Origin: Bog-159 sp963707465
GTDB taxonomy: Bacteria > Acidobacteriota > Terriglobia > Bryobacterales > Bryobacteraceae
Assembly (NCBI GenBank): GCA_963707465.1
Contig: CAVPQK010000013.1
Location: 496,001-560,000 of the forward strand
DNA: 64,000 bases
Reading direction: 5' to 3'
Shown: positions 9,493 to 18,205 of the stretch, in pieces
Layout of the letters: each line of letters opens with the position of its first letter
Position numbering within the stretch: position 1 is the stretch's first letter
Position numbers and translations under genes: made by a program
Notes under the pieces: generated by a model
Seen by the model: only the letters and a program-made list of their open reading frames with translations
What the model was told of the DNA's origin: nothing
The model's database searches: none

Positions 9493-9530
9493 GTGGGGCG
9501 GCCGTTCCACAGGCCGAGCGCCCGCCCCAC
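9493..9530. repeat. Intergenic palindromic repeat, GTGGGGC family
   Basis: A 38-base element beginning GTGGGGCGGCCG and ending CGCCCGCCCCAC, with near-perfect terminal inverted repeats. On the minus strand it reads GTGGGGCGGGCGCTCGGCCT, matching the core of elements at 2780-2839, 24803-24844 and 47463-47504. It lies just upstream of the GMC gene start. Confidence 0.65.
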
Positions 9531-9576
9531 TTTACAGCGATTTAACGAAGTTGATTCGATTATCTTTGATATAGTG

Positions 9577-9606
9577 TTGACAAATCTGACACCAACGGCG
9601 CATACT
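9577..9606 (+). promoter_or_regulatory. Candidate sigma70-type promoter for the TonB-receptor-like gene
   Basis: TTGACA (9577-9582), an 18-base spacer and CATACT (9601-9606, four of six consensus positions). It faces the TonB-receptor-like gene and would give a leader of about 160 bases. The rest of the 9442-9772 spacer holds one palindromic repeat and no convincing gene. Confidence 0.5.
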
Positions 9607-9772
9607 GCACGAATAGCCAGGAAAAAACGGTAACACGTGTGAAGTGTTCCAATGGCACACGGTTCTGAAATCTAAAACCCGTTTTTTCAACTATTTAGGG
9701 TGCACGGAGCATTTAGCTAACGAATTGCGGTGGGAGCCGCAGTTCCGCAACAAGTTTCAATTGGGGGGATAC

Positions 9773-12700
9773 ATGCAATTCCATAAGAGGCAGGCTTTGG
9801 GCCTGTCGGTAGCGCTCGTGTTGTGTTCGCTAACGACAGCCTTTGCGCAGACGATTACAACCGGCGAAATCACGGGTACGGTGACCGATCCGACGGGCGC
9901 CGTTATTGCCGGCGCCACAGTAGCACTCACCAGTCCGAGCACGGGGGCCGTCCGGACAGATAGCACCAACGCTTCCGGCGTCTATCGGTTCCCGCTGCTG
10001 CAACCGGGAGAATACATTCTTAAGATCACTTCGACCGGGTTCCAGACCACCGAGTCCAAGGCCACGGTGACGTTGGGAGCCACCGTGAAAGTGGATGCCA
10101 AGCTGAATGTGGCAACATCCAATTCCACTGTCGAGATCAATGCTGAAGCGACCGCGATCCAAACGGAGAATGCGGACATTCAGACCACATTCGACAGCAA
10201 GCAGATCGAGATGCTGCCGAATCCGGGCAACGACCTCACCTATTACGCGCAACTCGCGCCGGGCGCCGTGATGAACTCGAATGGCGGGTACGGGAATCTC
10301 TCGGTGTTCGGATTGCCTGGCACCTCCAACCTTTTTACGCTGAACGGCCAGAACGATAACGATCCATTCTTGAACCTGAACAATAGCGGCGCGACCAACC
10401 TGCTGCTGGGGTCCAACGAGATGGCCGAAGTCTCGGTGACCACCAACGGCTACAGCGGCCAGTATGGCCAGTTGGCTGGCGCGCAGGTCAACTACGTGAC
10501 CAAGAGCGGTACGAACAGTTTTCACGGCAACGCGAATTACTACTGGAACGGGCGAGTGATGAACGCCAACGACTGGTTCAACAACGCCACGGGTGAGCCG
10601 CGGGCGTTCGACAACGTCAACCAGTATTCGGCTTCGCTGGGCGGTCCGATCTGGAAAAACCACACGTTCTTCTTCTCGGACTACGAAGGGCTGCGCGCGC
10701 TGATTCCGCTCGCGGGAACAGACGTGCGACTGCCTTCGCAGGCGTTCCAGGCGGCTACGCTGAGCAATCTTGCGGCGGACGGCAACGGGAACGAAGTGCC
10801 GTTCTACCAGCAGGCTTTTGCGGCATGGAATTCGGCCATTGGCGCGAACCGGGCGACCCCCGTGCCCAGCAGTTCGTCCGACGTCCAGGGCCCCGGCTGC
10901 GGCGATTTGACCATTCTTTCGCCGGGCGCGGCATGCGCCACCCAGTACTTCATCACGCCGACGAACTTCGCGCCGGAATGGCTGTGGACCATCCGCGGCG
11001 ATCAGAACGTGGGCGATAAGGACCGCATTTACGGACGCTTCCAGATCGATCACGGGACCCAGCCCACGGGCACCAGCGCGCTGAGCCCGTTATTCAGCCT
11101 GAAGTCATTCCAGCCGGAGAACCAGCAGCAGATCAGTTGGACGCACGTCTTCGGCCCGAATGCGACCAACTCGTTCACCGGGTCCCACCTGTACTACGCG
11201 GCCGCGTTTTCCTATGCCGACTATGCGGCCACGAATGCTTTCTTCGCTCCGCAACTCGGGCTCAACGACGGATCGTTCAACGCGCTGAACGACGTGGAAA
11301 CCTACATGCCGCAAGGCCGCGACGTGCAGCAAGGCCAGATCAGCGACGACTTCTCCCTGACGAAGGGGAGGCAAACGATCAAAATCGGCGGGAATTGGCA
11401 CAAAGACTGGGTCTACGACTTCGACTTCGAGGAAGGCACGCGCGGCGACGTGGCCGTCGGCAGCATCGACGACTTTTACGCGGGCAATTTGGGGGGCGAT
11501 GGCGGCTACTTTTACCAAAACTTCCCCGCCAAGCAGGCTGAGAACATCGGCGTTTATCAGCTGGGAGTTTATGCCGAAGACGATATCAAGGTCACCAAGG
11601 ACCTGACGGTCAACTTCTCGCTGCGCGCGGATCACAATTCGAACCCGACTTGCCAGGGCAACTGTTTCGAAACTTCAGCCTCTTCGTTCACGTCGCTCGA
11701 CCACGATGTGAACACGCCCTACAATACGGCCATCCAGACCGGCCGCTCGCAGGCGTATTACAGCACGAATGCGGTAGTGTGGGGGCCACGGGTGGGTGTG
11801 GCCTGGTCGGTGACGCCCAAGACGGTAATACGCGCCGGCGCGGGCATTTTCGGCGACTCCTTCCCCGCCTTCGTAGTGGACGGATTCGTGGAGAACCCTC
11901 CCAACTACAACTCGATCTTCTTTCTGGGATCGTCCACCATCCCCATCGCCCCGAGTGTCGGCGGAAGCGCGTTCAATATCGCCAGTTCGACCAATTCGTC
12001 GCTGCTCTCGGGCTTCAACTCCGGGGGAACGCTCGCGTCGCTCTCGGCTTCCAATCCGCTGTTCTCGCCGCCCAATCTCACCACCATGGACCCCTTCATT
12101 TCTCAGCCGCGCTACTACGAGTGGAACCTCGAACTGCAGCAGGATGTCGGCTGGCACACCGTGTTCAGCGCGAATTATGTCGGCAACCATGGCGTGAAGG
12201 AAGCGATCAGCAATAGCGGCCTGAATGCCTACTGTCCCGGCGGCTGCAGTTCGGCGCTGCCCATCCCCACGGCGCCGGCGGACGCGCGGTTCAATACCGT
12301 CTCGGAGTACCAAAGCGCCGGGGTTTCGCGCTACAACGGACTGGTGCTTTCGGTGAAGCACTCCATGACCAGCCACTTGGCTTTCGGCATGAACTTCACC
12401 TATAGCCATGCGACAGACGACGCTTCCAACGGCGGACTGGAGCCGTTCAGTTACAACGGCCAGGGCAGCATCCTGAGCCCGGAGGACCCCTACAATATCC
12501 GTGCGTACAACTACGGCAATGCGGATTATGACATTCGCAAATACTTCTCGGCGAATTATGTGATCGACGATCTGTTGCGGGCCCTGCACTTCACCAAGGG
12601 ATCCAATGCGATTTTCGGCGGCTGGACGCTTTCCGGCACCGTGCTCGACCATACCGGCTTCCCATTCAGCGTGGTGCAGAACACTGCTTTGCTGGGAGGT

Positions 12701-13135
12701 TATGGGCCCACCACACTGTTCGCGCAACCCATCACTGCGGGCTGGACGTCTTGCGGAGCAGGCGCCGCCTTTACAAACAACACGCCTTGCCTCTCACCGA
12801 ACAACTTCGCGCCCTCGATCAGTAATTCCGGCGTGCTCGACATTTTCCCCAGCCAGAACCGCAACCAGTATCGCGGGCCCGGCTTCTTTGTCACTGACAT
12901 GAGCATCTCCAAGCTGATTCCGATTGGCGAACACGTGCATCTGGGCTTGGGCGTGCAAGCCTTCAATCTATTCAATCACCCCAACTTCGGCCAGCCGCAG
13001 AGCAACATCGACAACCCGGGCCAATTTGGGCAGACCTATGGCATGGTCAGCGAGCCAACGTCCATCCTGGGATCTTTCCTGGGCGGCGATGCTTCGCCGC
13101 GGCTGATCCAGTTGCACGCCACGTTCAGGTTCTAG
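9773..13135 (+). CDS. TonB-dependent-receptor-like outer membrane protein with carboxypeptidase-regulatory-like domain
   Basis: A 1120-aa outer membrane protein of the large acidobacterial Oar/TonB-receptor-like type. ATG 9773 is chosen because it follows a GGGGGG ribosome site and opens directly on a signal peptide (MQFHKRQALGLSVALVLCSL, cut near TAFAQ). Residues about 27-110 form the Ig-like carboxypeptidase regulatory domain (GEITGTVTDPTGAVIAGATV, then GVYRFPLLQPGEYIL). A plug-like region follows (NDLTYYAQLAPGAVM, FTLNGQNDND, AQVNYVTKSGTNSFHGNA). The remainder is beta-barrel, ending in an aromatic terminal strand (LHATFRF). Such proteins are thought to take up glycans, peptides or metal complexes; the ligand is not evident. 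It stands alone between a promoter candidate and a strong terminator. Confidence 0.9.
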   Translation: MQFHKRQALGLSVALVLCSLTTAFAQTITTGEITGTVTDPTGAVIAGATVALTSPSTGAVRTDSTNASGVYRFPLLQPGEYILKITSTGFQTTESKATVTLGATVKVDAKLNVATSNSTVEINAEATAIQTENADIQTTFDSKQIEMLPNPGNDLTYYAQLAPGAVMNSNGGYGNLSVFGLPGTSNLFTLNGQNDNDPFLNLNNSGATNLLLGSNEMAEVSVTTNGYSGQYGQLAGAQVNYVTKSGTNSFHGNANYYWNGRVMNANDWFNNATGEPRAFDNVNQYSASLGGPIWKNHTFFFSDYEGLRALIPLAGTDVRLPSQAFQAATLSNLAADGNGNEVPFYQQAFAAWNSAIGANRATPVPSSSSDVQGPGCGDLTILSPGAACATQYFITPTNFAPEWLWTIRGDQNVGDKDRIYGRFQIDHGTQPTGTSALSPLFSLKSFQPENQQQISWTHVFGPNATNSFTGSHLYYAAAFSYADYAATNAFFAPQLGLNDGSFNALNDVETYMPQGRDVQQGQISDDFSLTKGRQTIKIGGNWHKDWVYDFDFEEGTRGDVAVGSIDDFYAGNLGGDGGYFYQNFPAKQAENIGVYQLGVYAEDDIKVTKDLTVNFSLRADHNSNPTCQGNCFETSASSFTSLDHDVNTPYNTAIQTGRSQAYYSTNAVVWGPRVGVAWSVTPKTVIRAGAGIFGDSFPAFVVDGFVENPPNYNSIFFLGSSTIPIAPSVGGSAFNIASSTNSSLLSGFNSGGTLASLSASNPLFSPPNLTTMDPFISQPRYYEWNLELQQDVGWHTVFSANYVGNHGVKEAISNSGLNAYCPGGCSSALPIPTAPADARFNTVSEYQSAGVSRYNGLVLSVKHSMTSHLAFGMNFTYSHATDDASNGGLEPFSYNGQGSILSPEDPYNIRAYNYGNADYDIRKYFSANYVIDDLLRALHFTKGSNAIFGGWTLSGTVLDHTGFPFSVVQNTALLGGYGPTTLFAQPITAGWTSCGAGAAFTNNTPCLSPNNFAPSISNSGVLDIFPSQNRNQYRGPGFFVTDMSISKLIPIGEHVHLGLGVQAFNLFNHPNFGQPQSNIDNPGQFGQTYGMVSEPTSILGSFLGGDASPRLIQLHATFRF

Positions 13136-13164
13136 CTTCAAGGGTCCGCAGACCCGCTGCACCA

Positions 13165-13191
13165 GGGGAGCCGGAAGGCTCCCCTTTTTTT
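13165..13191 (+). terminator. Rho-independent terminator after the TonB-receptor-like gene
   Basis: Perfect 8-bp stem GGGGAGCC / GGCTCCCC with a GGAA loop, followed directly by seven T residues. It lies 30 bases after the stop codon at 13135. Confidence 0.95.
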
Positions 13192-13239
13192 GGCGTGCTG
13201 CGGAGCGCTGAAATTGGGGGGCGGCCAATCTTGGCTGCA

Positions 13240-13297
13240 GCCGCCTTTCAAGGCGGCCGGAAGCCGGCTAAAAGCCGGCTGCGGGCAGGATTGCCCG
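13240..13297. repeat. Cluster of three consecutive small palindromes
   Basis: Three adjacent hairpins: GCCGCCTTTCAAGGCGGC (13240-13257), AGCCGGCTaaaAGCCGGCT (13262-13280) and GGGCAggatTGCCC (13283-13296). They sit in the 229-base gap between the TonB-receptor terminator and the first VWFA-related gene. No T-tract follows, so they look like mobile palindromic units rather than terminators. Confidence 0.75.
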
Positions 13298-13364
13298 CCC
13301 TCCAAGCTGTTTTGGCGCACAGCCGGGGGCTCTCTTTTGTCGTAGGCTTAAGAGAGAGGACTCC

Positions 13365-15575
13365 ATGCGCGCCTTATCTTTGGTCTTGGCCGGATTGGCC
13401 TGCCTGCCGCTGGCGGCCCAGGAGTCGAATGTCCCGGTGATTCGCAGCACCAGCCAGGAAGTGTTGCTGGATGCCGTGGTGCGGGACAAGAAGGAACGGA
13501 TGATCCGGAATTTGAAGCCGGATGAGATCCGGGTGCTGGAGGACGGCGTTCCGCAGAAGCTGCAGACGTTCCGCTTCACCGATGCCGAGGCGGAGCCGCC
13601 GCAGGGCGTCGCCATGCAGCCGGGCGCCACGCCGGCCACACCCGCCACCGGCGGCGCCAAGACCGCAGCGAGCGGTCCGGCGCTCAACCCGCTGCACAAT
13701 CTCAATATCGTGACGATCGTATTCGAGCGCATGGGACCGCGCAGCCGCCAGTACGCGCAGCAGGCCGCCCTACAATTCCTGACCAACGAATTCCATTCCA
13801 ATACCTATGGCGGCGTCTTCAGCCTGGACTACAAATTGAACGCGCTGCAGCCGTACACCAATAACCAGGATCTGCTGCGCCAGGCGATTTCGAAAGCCGG
13901 TACCGGAAACTATATCGAATTCCGGAAGGATTCCGAAAATGTGCTCAACAATCTGGCCGTCGAGATCTCGAGCGGCGAGGGCGGCATTACTATCGCCCCA
14001 GCCGGCGGCGCCGATCCGTTCCAGAGCGCCGGCGCGGCCACGCAGGGCGCGGAATCCGCCGGCATGAGTTCGGACGGGCAAATGGCGATGGCCCGGCTGG
14101 TCTGGCAGCAGATGGAGATGGTGAACTACGGGGCGGGCTGGCGCTCGCTCGACGGGCTGCTGTCGCTGGTCGAGGCGCAGGCGGCGCTGCCGGGCCGCAA
14201 AACCGTGCTGCTGCTTTCCGAAGGCATAGTGGTGCCCTGGGCGGTGGAGAACATGTTCCAGGCGATCATCGCCGCGGCCAACCGCGCCAATGTGAGCATC
14301 TACTGCGTGGATGTGACGGGCCTCTCGGTGCGGTCTCCGGGGACGGCCAGCACCGATTTGCTGCGCACCGGGGCGCGCATCAGCAAGAACCAGAATATGA
14401 CGGCCACCGGCGACGCCGCGGTGGACATGTTCAAGCAGGACGAGACGGTGAACATGAGTATGCACGCCAATCCGCAGCAAACCATGGCGGAGCTGGCGGA
14501 GTCCACCGGCGGCTTCCTGATCGCCAATACCAACGACCCCGCCAAGGCTTTGCACAAGGTGATGGAAGACGTGCGCGCGCACTATGAGCTGAGCTACATT
14601 CCGACTTCGCAGAATTACGACGGGCACTTCCGCAAGATCGAAGTACAGGTGACGCGGGCGGGCGCGCAGGTGCACACGCGCACAGGATATTTCGCGTTGC
14701 CGCTGCTGGCCGGCGAGGTGATGCAGCCCTTCGAAATGGCGGCGCTCGACGCGCTGAATGCCAAGCCGCAGCCGAAGGCTTTCGGATACCACGCGCAGGC
14801 CCTGGCATTTCGCGGGGCGCGCAGCGCCGTGCAATATTCCATGGTGTTCCAGGTGCCCATGCAGAACATGACTTATCGCGAGGACAAGAAGTCGGCGAAG
14901 TGGCGCTCGCATATTTCGCTGATGGCCGTGGTGAAGGATGCCGAAGGGCAGGTGGCGGCGAAAGTGAGCCGGGACTTGGCCAACGATATTCCGGCGGACA
15001 AATTCGATGCGTTCACGCGCGGCGACCTGACCTTCGCGCAACCCCTGCTGCTGGCGCCCGGCCGATATACGGTGGAGACGTCGGTTGTCGACCGGGAGAA
15101 CGGCGCGGCCAGCGTAAAGCGGTCGGCGCTGGTGGTCTCTGACGAGCCAGGCATAGGGTTGAGCGAACTGGTACCGGTGCGGCGCGTGGAGCCTTTCGAC
15201 GTGCCTGTGGACGGCGGCCGGAATCCGGCCGACCCGCTGCATTTTGCGAGCGGAAAGATCACTCCGTCGCTCGACGGCGAGTTCGCGGCCGGGACGGAGA
15301 TCCCGATTTACATGGTGGTCTATCCCGCGCAGACGGGCGGCGCGACGCGGCTATGGATCGAAGTGTTGCAGGATGGGAAGCGGGTTTCCATCGCCTCGCC
15401 CGATCTGCCGCCGCCCGATGCCACGGGCGCCATTCCATTCATGAGCGGCATTTCGCCGCCTCCCGGCCAGTACGAAATCAAGGTGACGGCGCGGCAAGGC
15501 GCGTCGGCCGCCAGCCGGATGATCGCGCTTAGCGTACGCGGCGCCGGCGCCCCGGCTTTGTCAAACGGTCAATAG
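13365..15575 (+). CDS. VWFA-related Acidobacterial domain protein (first paralogue)
   Basis: A 736-aa secreted or periplasmic protein with a short signal peptide (MRALSLVLAGLACLPLAAQ). It belongs to the acidobacterial VWFA-related family. Conserved blocks are LLDAVVRDKKERMIRNLKPD with VLEDGVPQKLQTFRFTD (about residues 33-70), NIVTIVFERMGPRSRQYAQQ, LLSLVEAQAALPGRKTVLLL, NVSIYCVDVTGLSVRSPGT, and YELSYIPTSQNYDGHFRKIE followed by RTGYFAL. The usual DxSxS metal site of VWA domains is replaced by FERMGPRS, so metal binding is doubtful. The C-terminal half (after about 450) has no recognised domain. Molecular role unknown. ATG 13365 follows AGAGAGAGGA. Confidence 0.85.
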   Translation: MRALSLVLAGLACLPLAAQESNVPVIRSTSQEVLLDAVVRDKKERMIRNLKPDEIRVLEDGVPQKLQTFRFTDAEAEPPQGVAMQPGATPATPATGGAKTAASGPALNPLHNLNIVTIVFERMGPRSRQYAQQAALQFLTNEFHSNTYGGVFSLDYKLNALQPYTNNQDLLRQAISKAGTGNYIEFRKDSENVLNNLAVEISSGEGGITIAPAGGADPFQSAGAATQGAESAGMSSDGQMAMARLVWQQMEMVNYGAGWRSLDGLLSLVEAQAALPGRKTVLLLSEGIVVPWAVENMFQAIIAAANRANVSIYCVDVTGLSVRSPGTASTDLLRTGARISKNQNMTATGDAAVDMFKQDETVNMSMHANPQQTMAELAESTGGFLIANTNDPAKALHKVMEDVRAHYELSYIPTSQNYDGHFRKIEVQVTRAGAQVHTRTGYFALPLLAGEVMQPFEMAALDALNAKPQPKAFGYHAQALAFRGARSAVQYSMVFQVPMQNMTYREDKKSAKWRSHISLMAVVKDAEGQVAAKVSRDLANDIPADKFDAFTRGDLTFAQPLLLAPGRYTVETSVVDRENGAASVKRSALVVSDEPGIGLSELVPVRRVEPFDVPVDGGRNPADPLHFASGKITPSLDGEFAAGTEIPIYMVVYPAQTGGATRLWIEVLQDGKRVSIASPDLPPPDATGAIPFMSGISPPPGQYEIKVTARQGASAASRMIALSVRGAGAPALSNGQ

Positions 15576-15589
15576 AAAGAGAGGAATTC

Positions 15590-17782
15590 ATGCGCGCCTT
15601 ATCGTTCGTCTGCGCCGGTCTGGCTTGCCTGCCGCTGGCGGCTCAACAGGCCAATGTCCCCGTCATTCGCAGTACCGCCCACGAAGTGCTGCTGGATGCC
15701 GTGGTGCGGGACAAGAAAGAGCGCCTCATCCGCAACCTGAAGCCGGATGAGATCCGCGTGCTGGAGGACGGCGTTCCGCAGAAACTACAGACGTTCCGGT
15801 TCACCGATATCGATACCGATGAACAGCAGGCGGCCAGTGCGCCGCCGGGCGCCCAGGCAAAGGCCGGCACCGCCGCTGCGCCGAACGGCCCCGCGCTCAA
15901 CCCGCTGCACAATCTCAACATCGTGACCATCGTCTTTGAACGCATGGGACCGCGCAGCCGCCTCTACGCGCAGCAGGCCGCGGCACAGTTCCTGGCCAAC
16001 GAATTCCGCTCCAATACCTATGGCGGCGTCTTTAGCCTGGACTACAAGTTGAATGCGCTGCAGCCCTACACCAACAACCAGGATCTGTTGCGCCAGGCGA
16101 TCACGCGCGCCACCACCGGGAATTACACCGAGTTCCGCAAGGATTCCGAAAACGTCCTCAATAATCTGGGCGTCGAAATATATCTCCAGCCAGGAGCCGG
16201 CATCCAGATGGTTCCGGCCGGCGGCGATCCGTTCCAGAGCGCCGGGGCGGCCACGCAAGGCGCGGAGTCCGCGGGCCTGAGCTCGGATGGGCAGATGGCG
16301 CTGGCCAACGTGGTCTGGAAGCAGATGGAAATGGTCAACTACGGAGCGGGCCGGCGCGAGCTGGACGGTCTGTTGTCGCTGGTCCAGGCGCAGGCCGCGC
16401 TGCCGGGCCGCAAGACGGTCCTGCTGCTTTCCGAAGGTCTGGTGGTGCCGTGGCAGGCGGAGAATATGTTCCAGGCCATTATCGGCGCGGCCAATCGCGC
16501 CAACGTGAGCATCTATTGCGTGGACGTGACGGGCCTGTCGGTGAAGTCTCCGGGGACTGCGAACACCGATCTGTTGCGTACCGCGGCCGCGATCAGCCAG
16601 AACCAGGGAAACTTCGACCAGACCACCGGGGCGGCCATGGCGACCAACATCGACGGGCAAAAAGACCGGGCCAGACAGGACGAGGTGGTGAATATGAGCC
16701 TCGCCGCCAATCCCCAACAAGCCATGGCGAACCTGGCGGAAGCCACCGGCGGCTTCCTGATCGCCAATACCAACGACGCCGCCAAGTCTTTGCACAAAGT
16801 AATGGAAGATGTGCGCGCGCATTACGAGCTGAGCTACATTCCCACCTCGCAGAATTACGATGGGCACTTCCGCAGGATCGAAGTGCAGGTGGCGCGCGCG
16901 GGCGCGCAGGTACATACGCGCACGGGTTATTTTGCCTTGCCGCTGCTGGCCGGTGAAGTTTTGCATCCATTCGAGATGGCCGCGCTGGAGGCGTTGAACG
17001 CCAAGCCCCAGCCAAGTGCTTTCGCCTACCGCTCCCAGGCGGTACCGTTCCGCTCCACGCAGAGCGCCGTGCAGTATTCCATGGTTTTTCAGGTGCCCAT
17101 GCAGAATCTGTCGTATCGCGAGGACAAGCAGACCGCGAAGCTCCGCTCGCATATCTCGCTGCTGGCGATGGTGAGAGACGCGGACGGACAGGTGGCGGCG
17201 AAAGTGAGCCGGGACTTGGCCAACGATATTCCGGCGGACAAGTTCGATGCGTTCACCCGCGGCGACTTGACCTTCGCGCAACCGCTGCTGCTGGCGCCGG
17301 GGCGATATACGGTGGAGACCTCGGTTGTCGACCGGGAGAACGGCTCGGCCAGCGCGAAGCGGGCGGTGCTGGTGGTGTCCGATCAGCGGGGCATAGGGCT
17401 GAGCGAAATCGTGCCGGTGCGCCGCGTGGATCCCTTCGATGCGCCGCATGACGGCGGCCGGAATCCGACCGACCCGCTGCACTTTGCGGGCGGCAAGATT
17501 ACTCCCTCGCTCGACGGCGTGTTCGCGGCGGGGGCCGAGATCCCGCTGTACATGGTGGTGTATCCGGCGCAGACGGGCGGCGCGCCGCGGCTATCGATCG
17601 AAGTTTTGCAGGATGGGAAGCGGGTTTCCATCGCTTCGCCCGATCTTCCCCCTGCCGATACCACCGGCGCCATCCCGTTCATGAGCGGCATTTCACCCGC
17701 GCCAGGCCAGTACGAAATCAAAGTGACGGCGCGGCAAGGCGCGTCCGCCGCCAGCCGGATGATCGCGCTCCGCGTACAATGA
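15590..17782 (+). CDS. VWFA-related Acidobacterial domain protein (second paralogue)
   Basis: A 730-aa protein collinear with the preceding gene and nearly identical over long stretches: the LLDAVVRDKKER block, the ALPGRKTVLLLSEG block, and the segment from DLANDIPADKFDAFTRGDLT onward. This is a recent tandem duplication. It has the same signal peptide (MRALSFVCAGLACLPLAAQ) and ribosome site (GAAAGAGAGG). Differences concentrate in the linker at about 75-95, which is shorter here, and around 335-355, where this copy carries an insert (GNFDQTTGAAMATNIDGQ). It starts 14 bases after the first copy, so they form one transcription unit. Function unknown. Confidence 0.85.
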   Translation: MRALSFVCAGLACLPLAAQQANVPVIRSTAHEVLLDAVVRDKKERLIRNLKPDEIRVLEDGVPQKLQTFRFTDIDTDEQQAASAPPGAQAKAGTAAAPNGPALNPLHNLNIVTIVFERMGPRSRLYAQQAAAQFLANEFRSNTYGGVFSLDYKLNALQPYTNNQDLLRQAITRATTGNYTEFRKDSENVLNNLGVEIYLQPGAGIQMVPAGGDPFQSAGAATQGAESAGLSSDGQMALANVVWKQMEMVNYGAGRRELDGLLSLVQAQAALPGRKTVLLLSEGLVVPWQAENMFQAIIGAANRANVSIYCVDVTGLSVKSPGTANTDLLRTAAAISQNQGNFDQTTGAAMATNIDGQKDRARQDEVVNMSLAANPQQAMANLAEATGGFLIANTNDAAKSLHKVMEDVRAHYELSYIPTSQNYDGHFRRIEVQVARAGAQVHTRTGYFALPLLAGEVLHPFEMAALEALNAKPQPSAFAYRSQAVPFRSTQSAVQYSMVFQVPMQNLSYREDKQTAKLRSHISLLAMVRDADGQVAAKVSRDLANDIPADKFDAFTRGDLTFAQPLLLAPGRYTVETSVVDRENGSASAKRAVLVVSDQRGIGLSEIVPVRRVDPFDAPHDGGRNPTDPLHFAGGKITPSLDGVFAAGAEIPLYMVVYPAQTGGAPRLSIEVLQDGKRVSIASPDLPPADTTGAIPFMSGISPAPGQYEIKVTARQGASAASRMIALRVQ

Positions 17783-17787
17783 CATAA

Positions 17788-18189
17788 GTGCGTTTCGAAT
17801 GCCAGCCGGGTTGCACGGCCTGTTGCCAGCGCAAGGGCTTCGTTTATCTGACCAAGGACGATGTCGCGCGGGCCGCAAAATTCCTGGGTGTGACGGCAAA
17901 GGTATTCGAAAAGCGCTACATCTACCGAACCAGGAATCTGCGCCGCCTGCGCATACCGCGCGGAGGACAATGCCGGTTTTTGCGCACGGATGGGTGCTCG
18001 ATTCATCCGGCTAAGCCGACGCAGTGCCGCATTTTTCCGTTCTGGCCGGAGTTGACGGAAAGCCGCCGCCAATGGCGCCGGACAGCGGCCTGGTGTCCGG
18101 GCATCGGCAAGGGCGAGTTGGTGCAGATCGCGGCGGTGCGGACGCTGGCAGGGGAGATGCGCGCGGCCTATCCATCTATGTATCCATAA
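17788..18189 (+). CDS. YkgJ-family cysteine cluster protein
   Basis: A 133-aa cytoplasmic protein starting at GTG 17788, five bases after the preceding stop. It contains the CxxxCxxCC pattern (CQPGCTACCQRKG, residues 5-17), then CRFLRTDGCSIHPAKPTQCR and a last Cys in AWCPG. This is the UPF0153/YkgJ zinc or iron chelator family, whose biochemical role is unsettled. It sits between the VWFA pair and the MbfA-like iron protein, which would suit a metal-related task, though the link is only positional. Confidence 0.8.
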   Translation: MRFECQPGCTACCQRKGFVYLTKDDVARAAKFLGVTAKVFEKRYIYRTRNLRRLRIPRGGQCRFLRTDGCSIHPAKPTQCRIFPFWPELTESRRQWRRTAAWCPGIGKGELVQIAAVRTLAGEMRAAYPSMYP

Positions 18190-18205
18190 GACATTGGGAG
18201 AGTGC

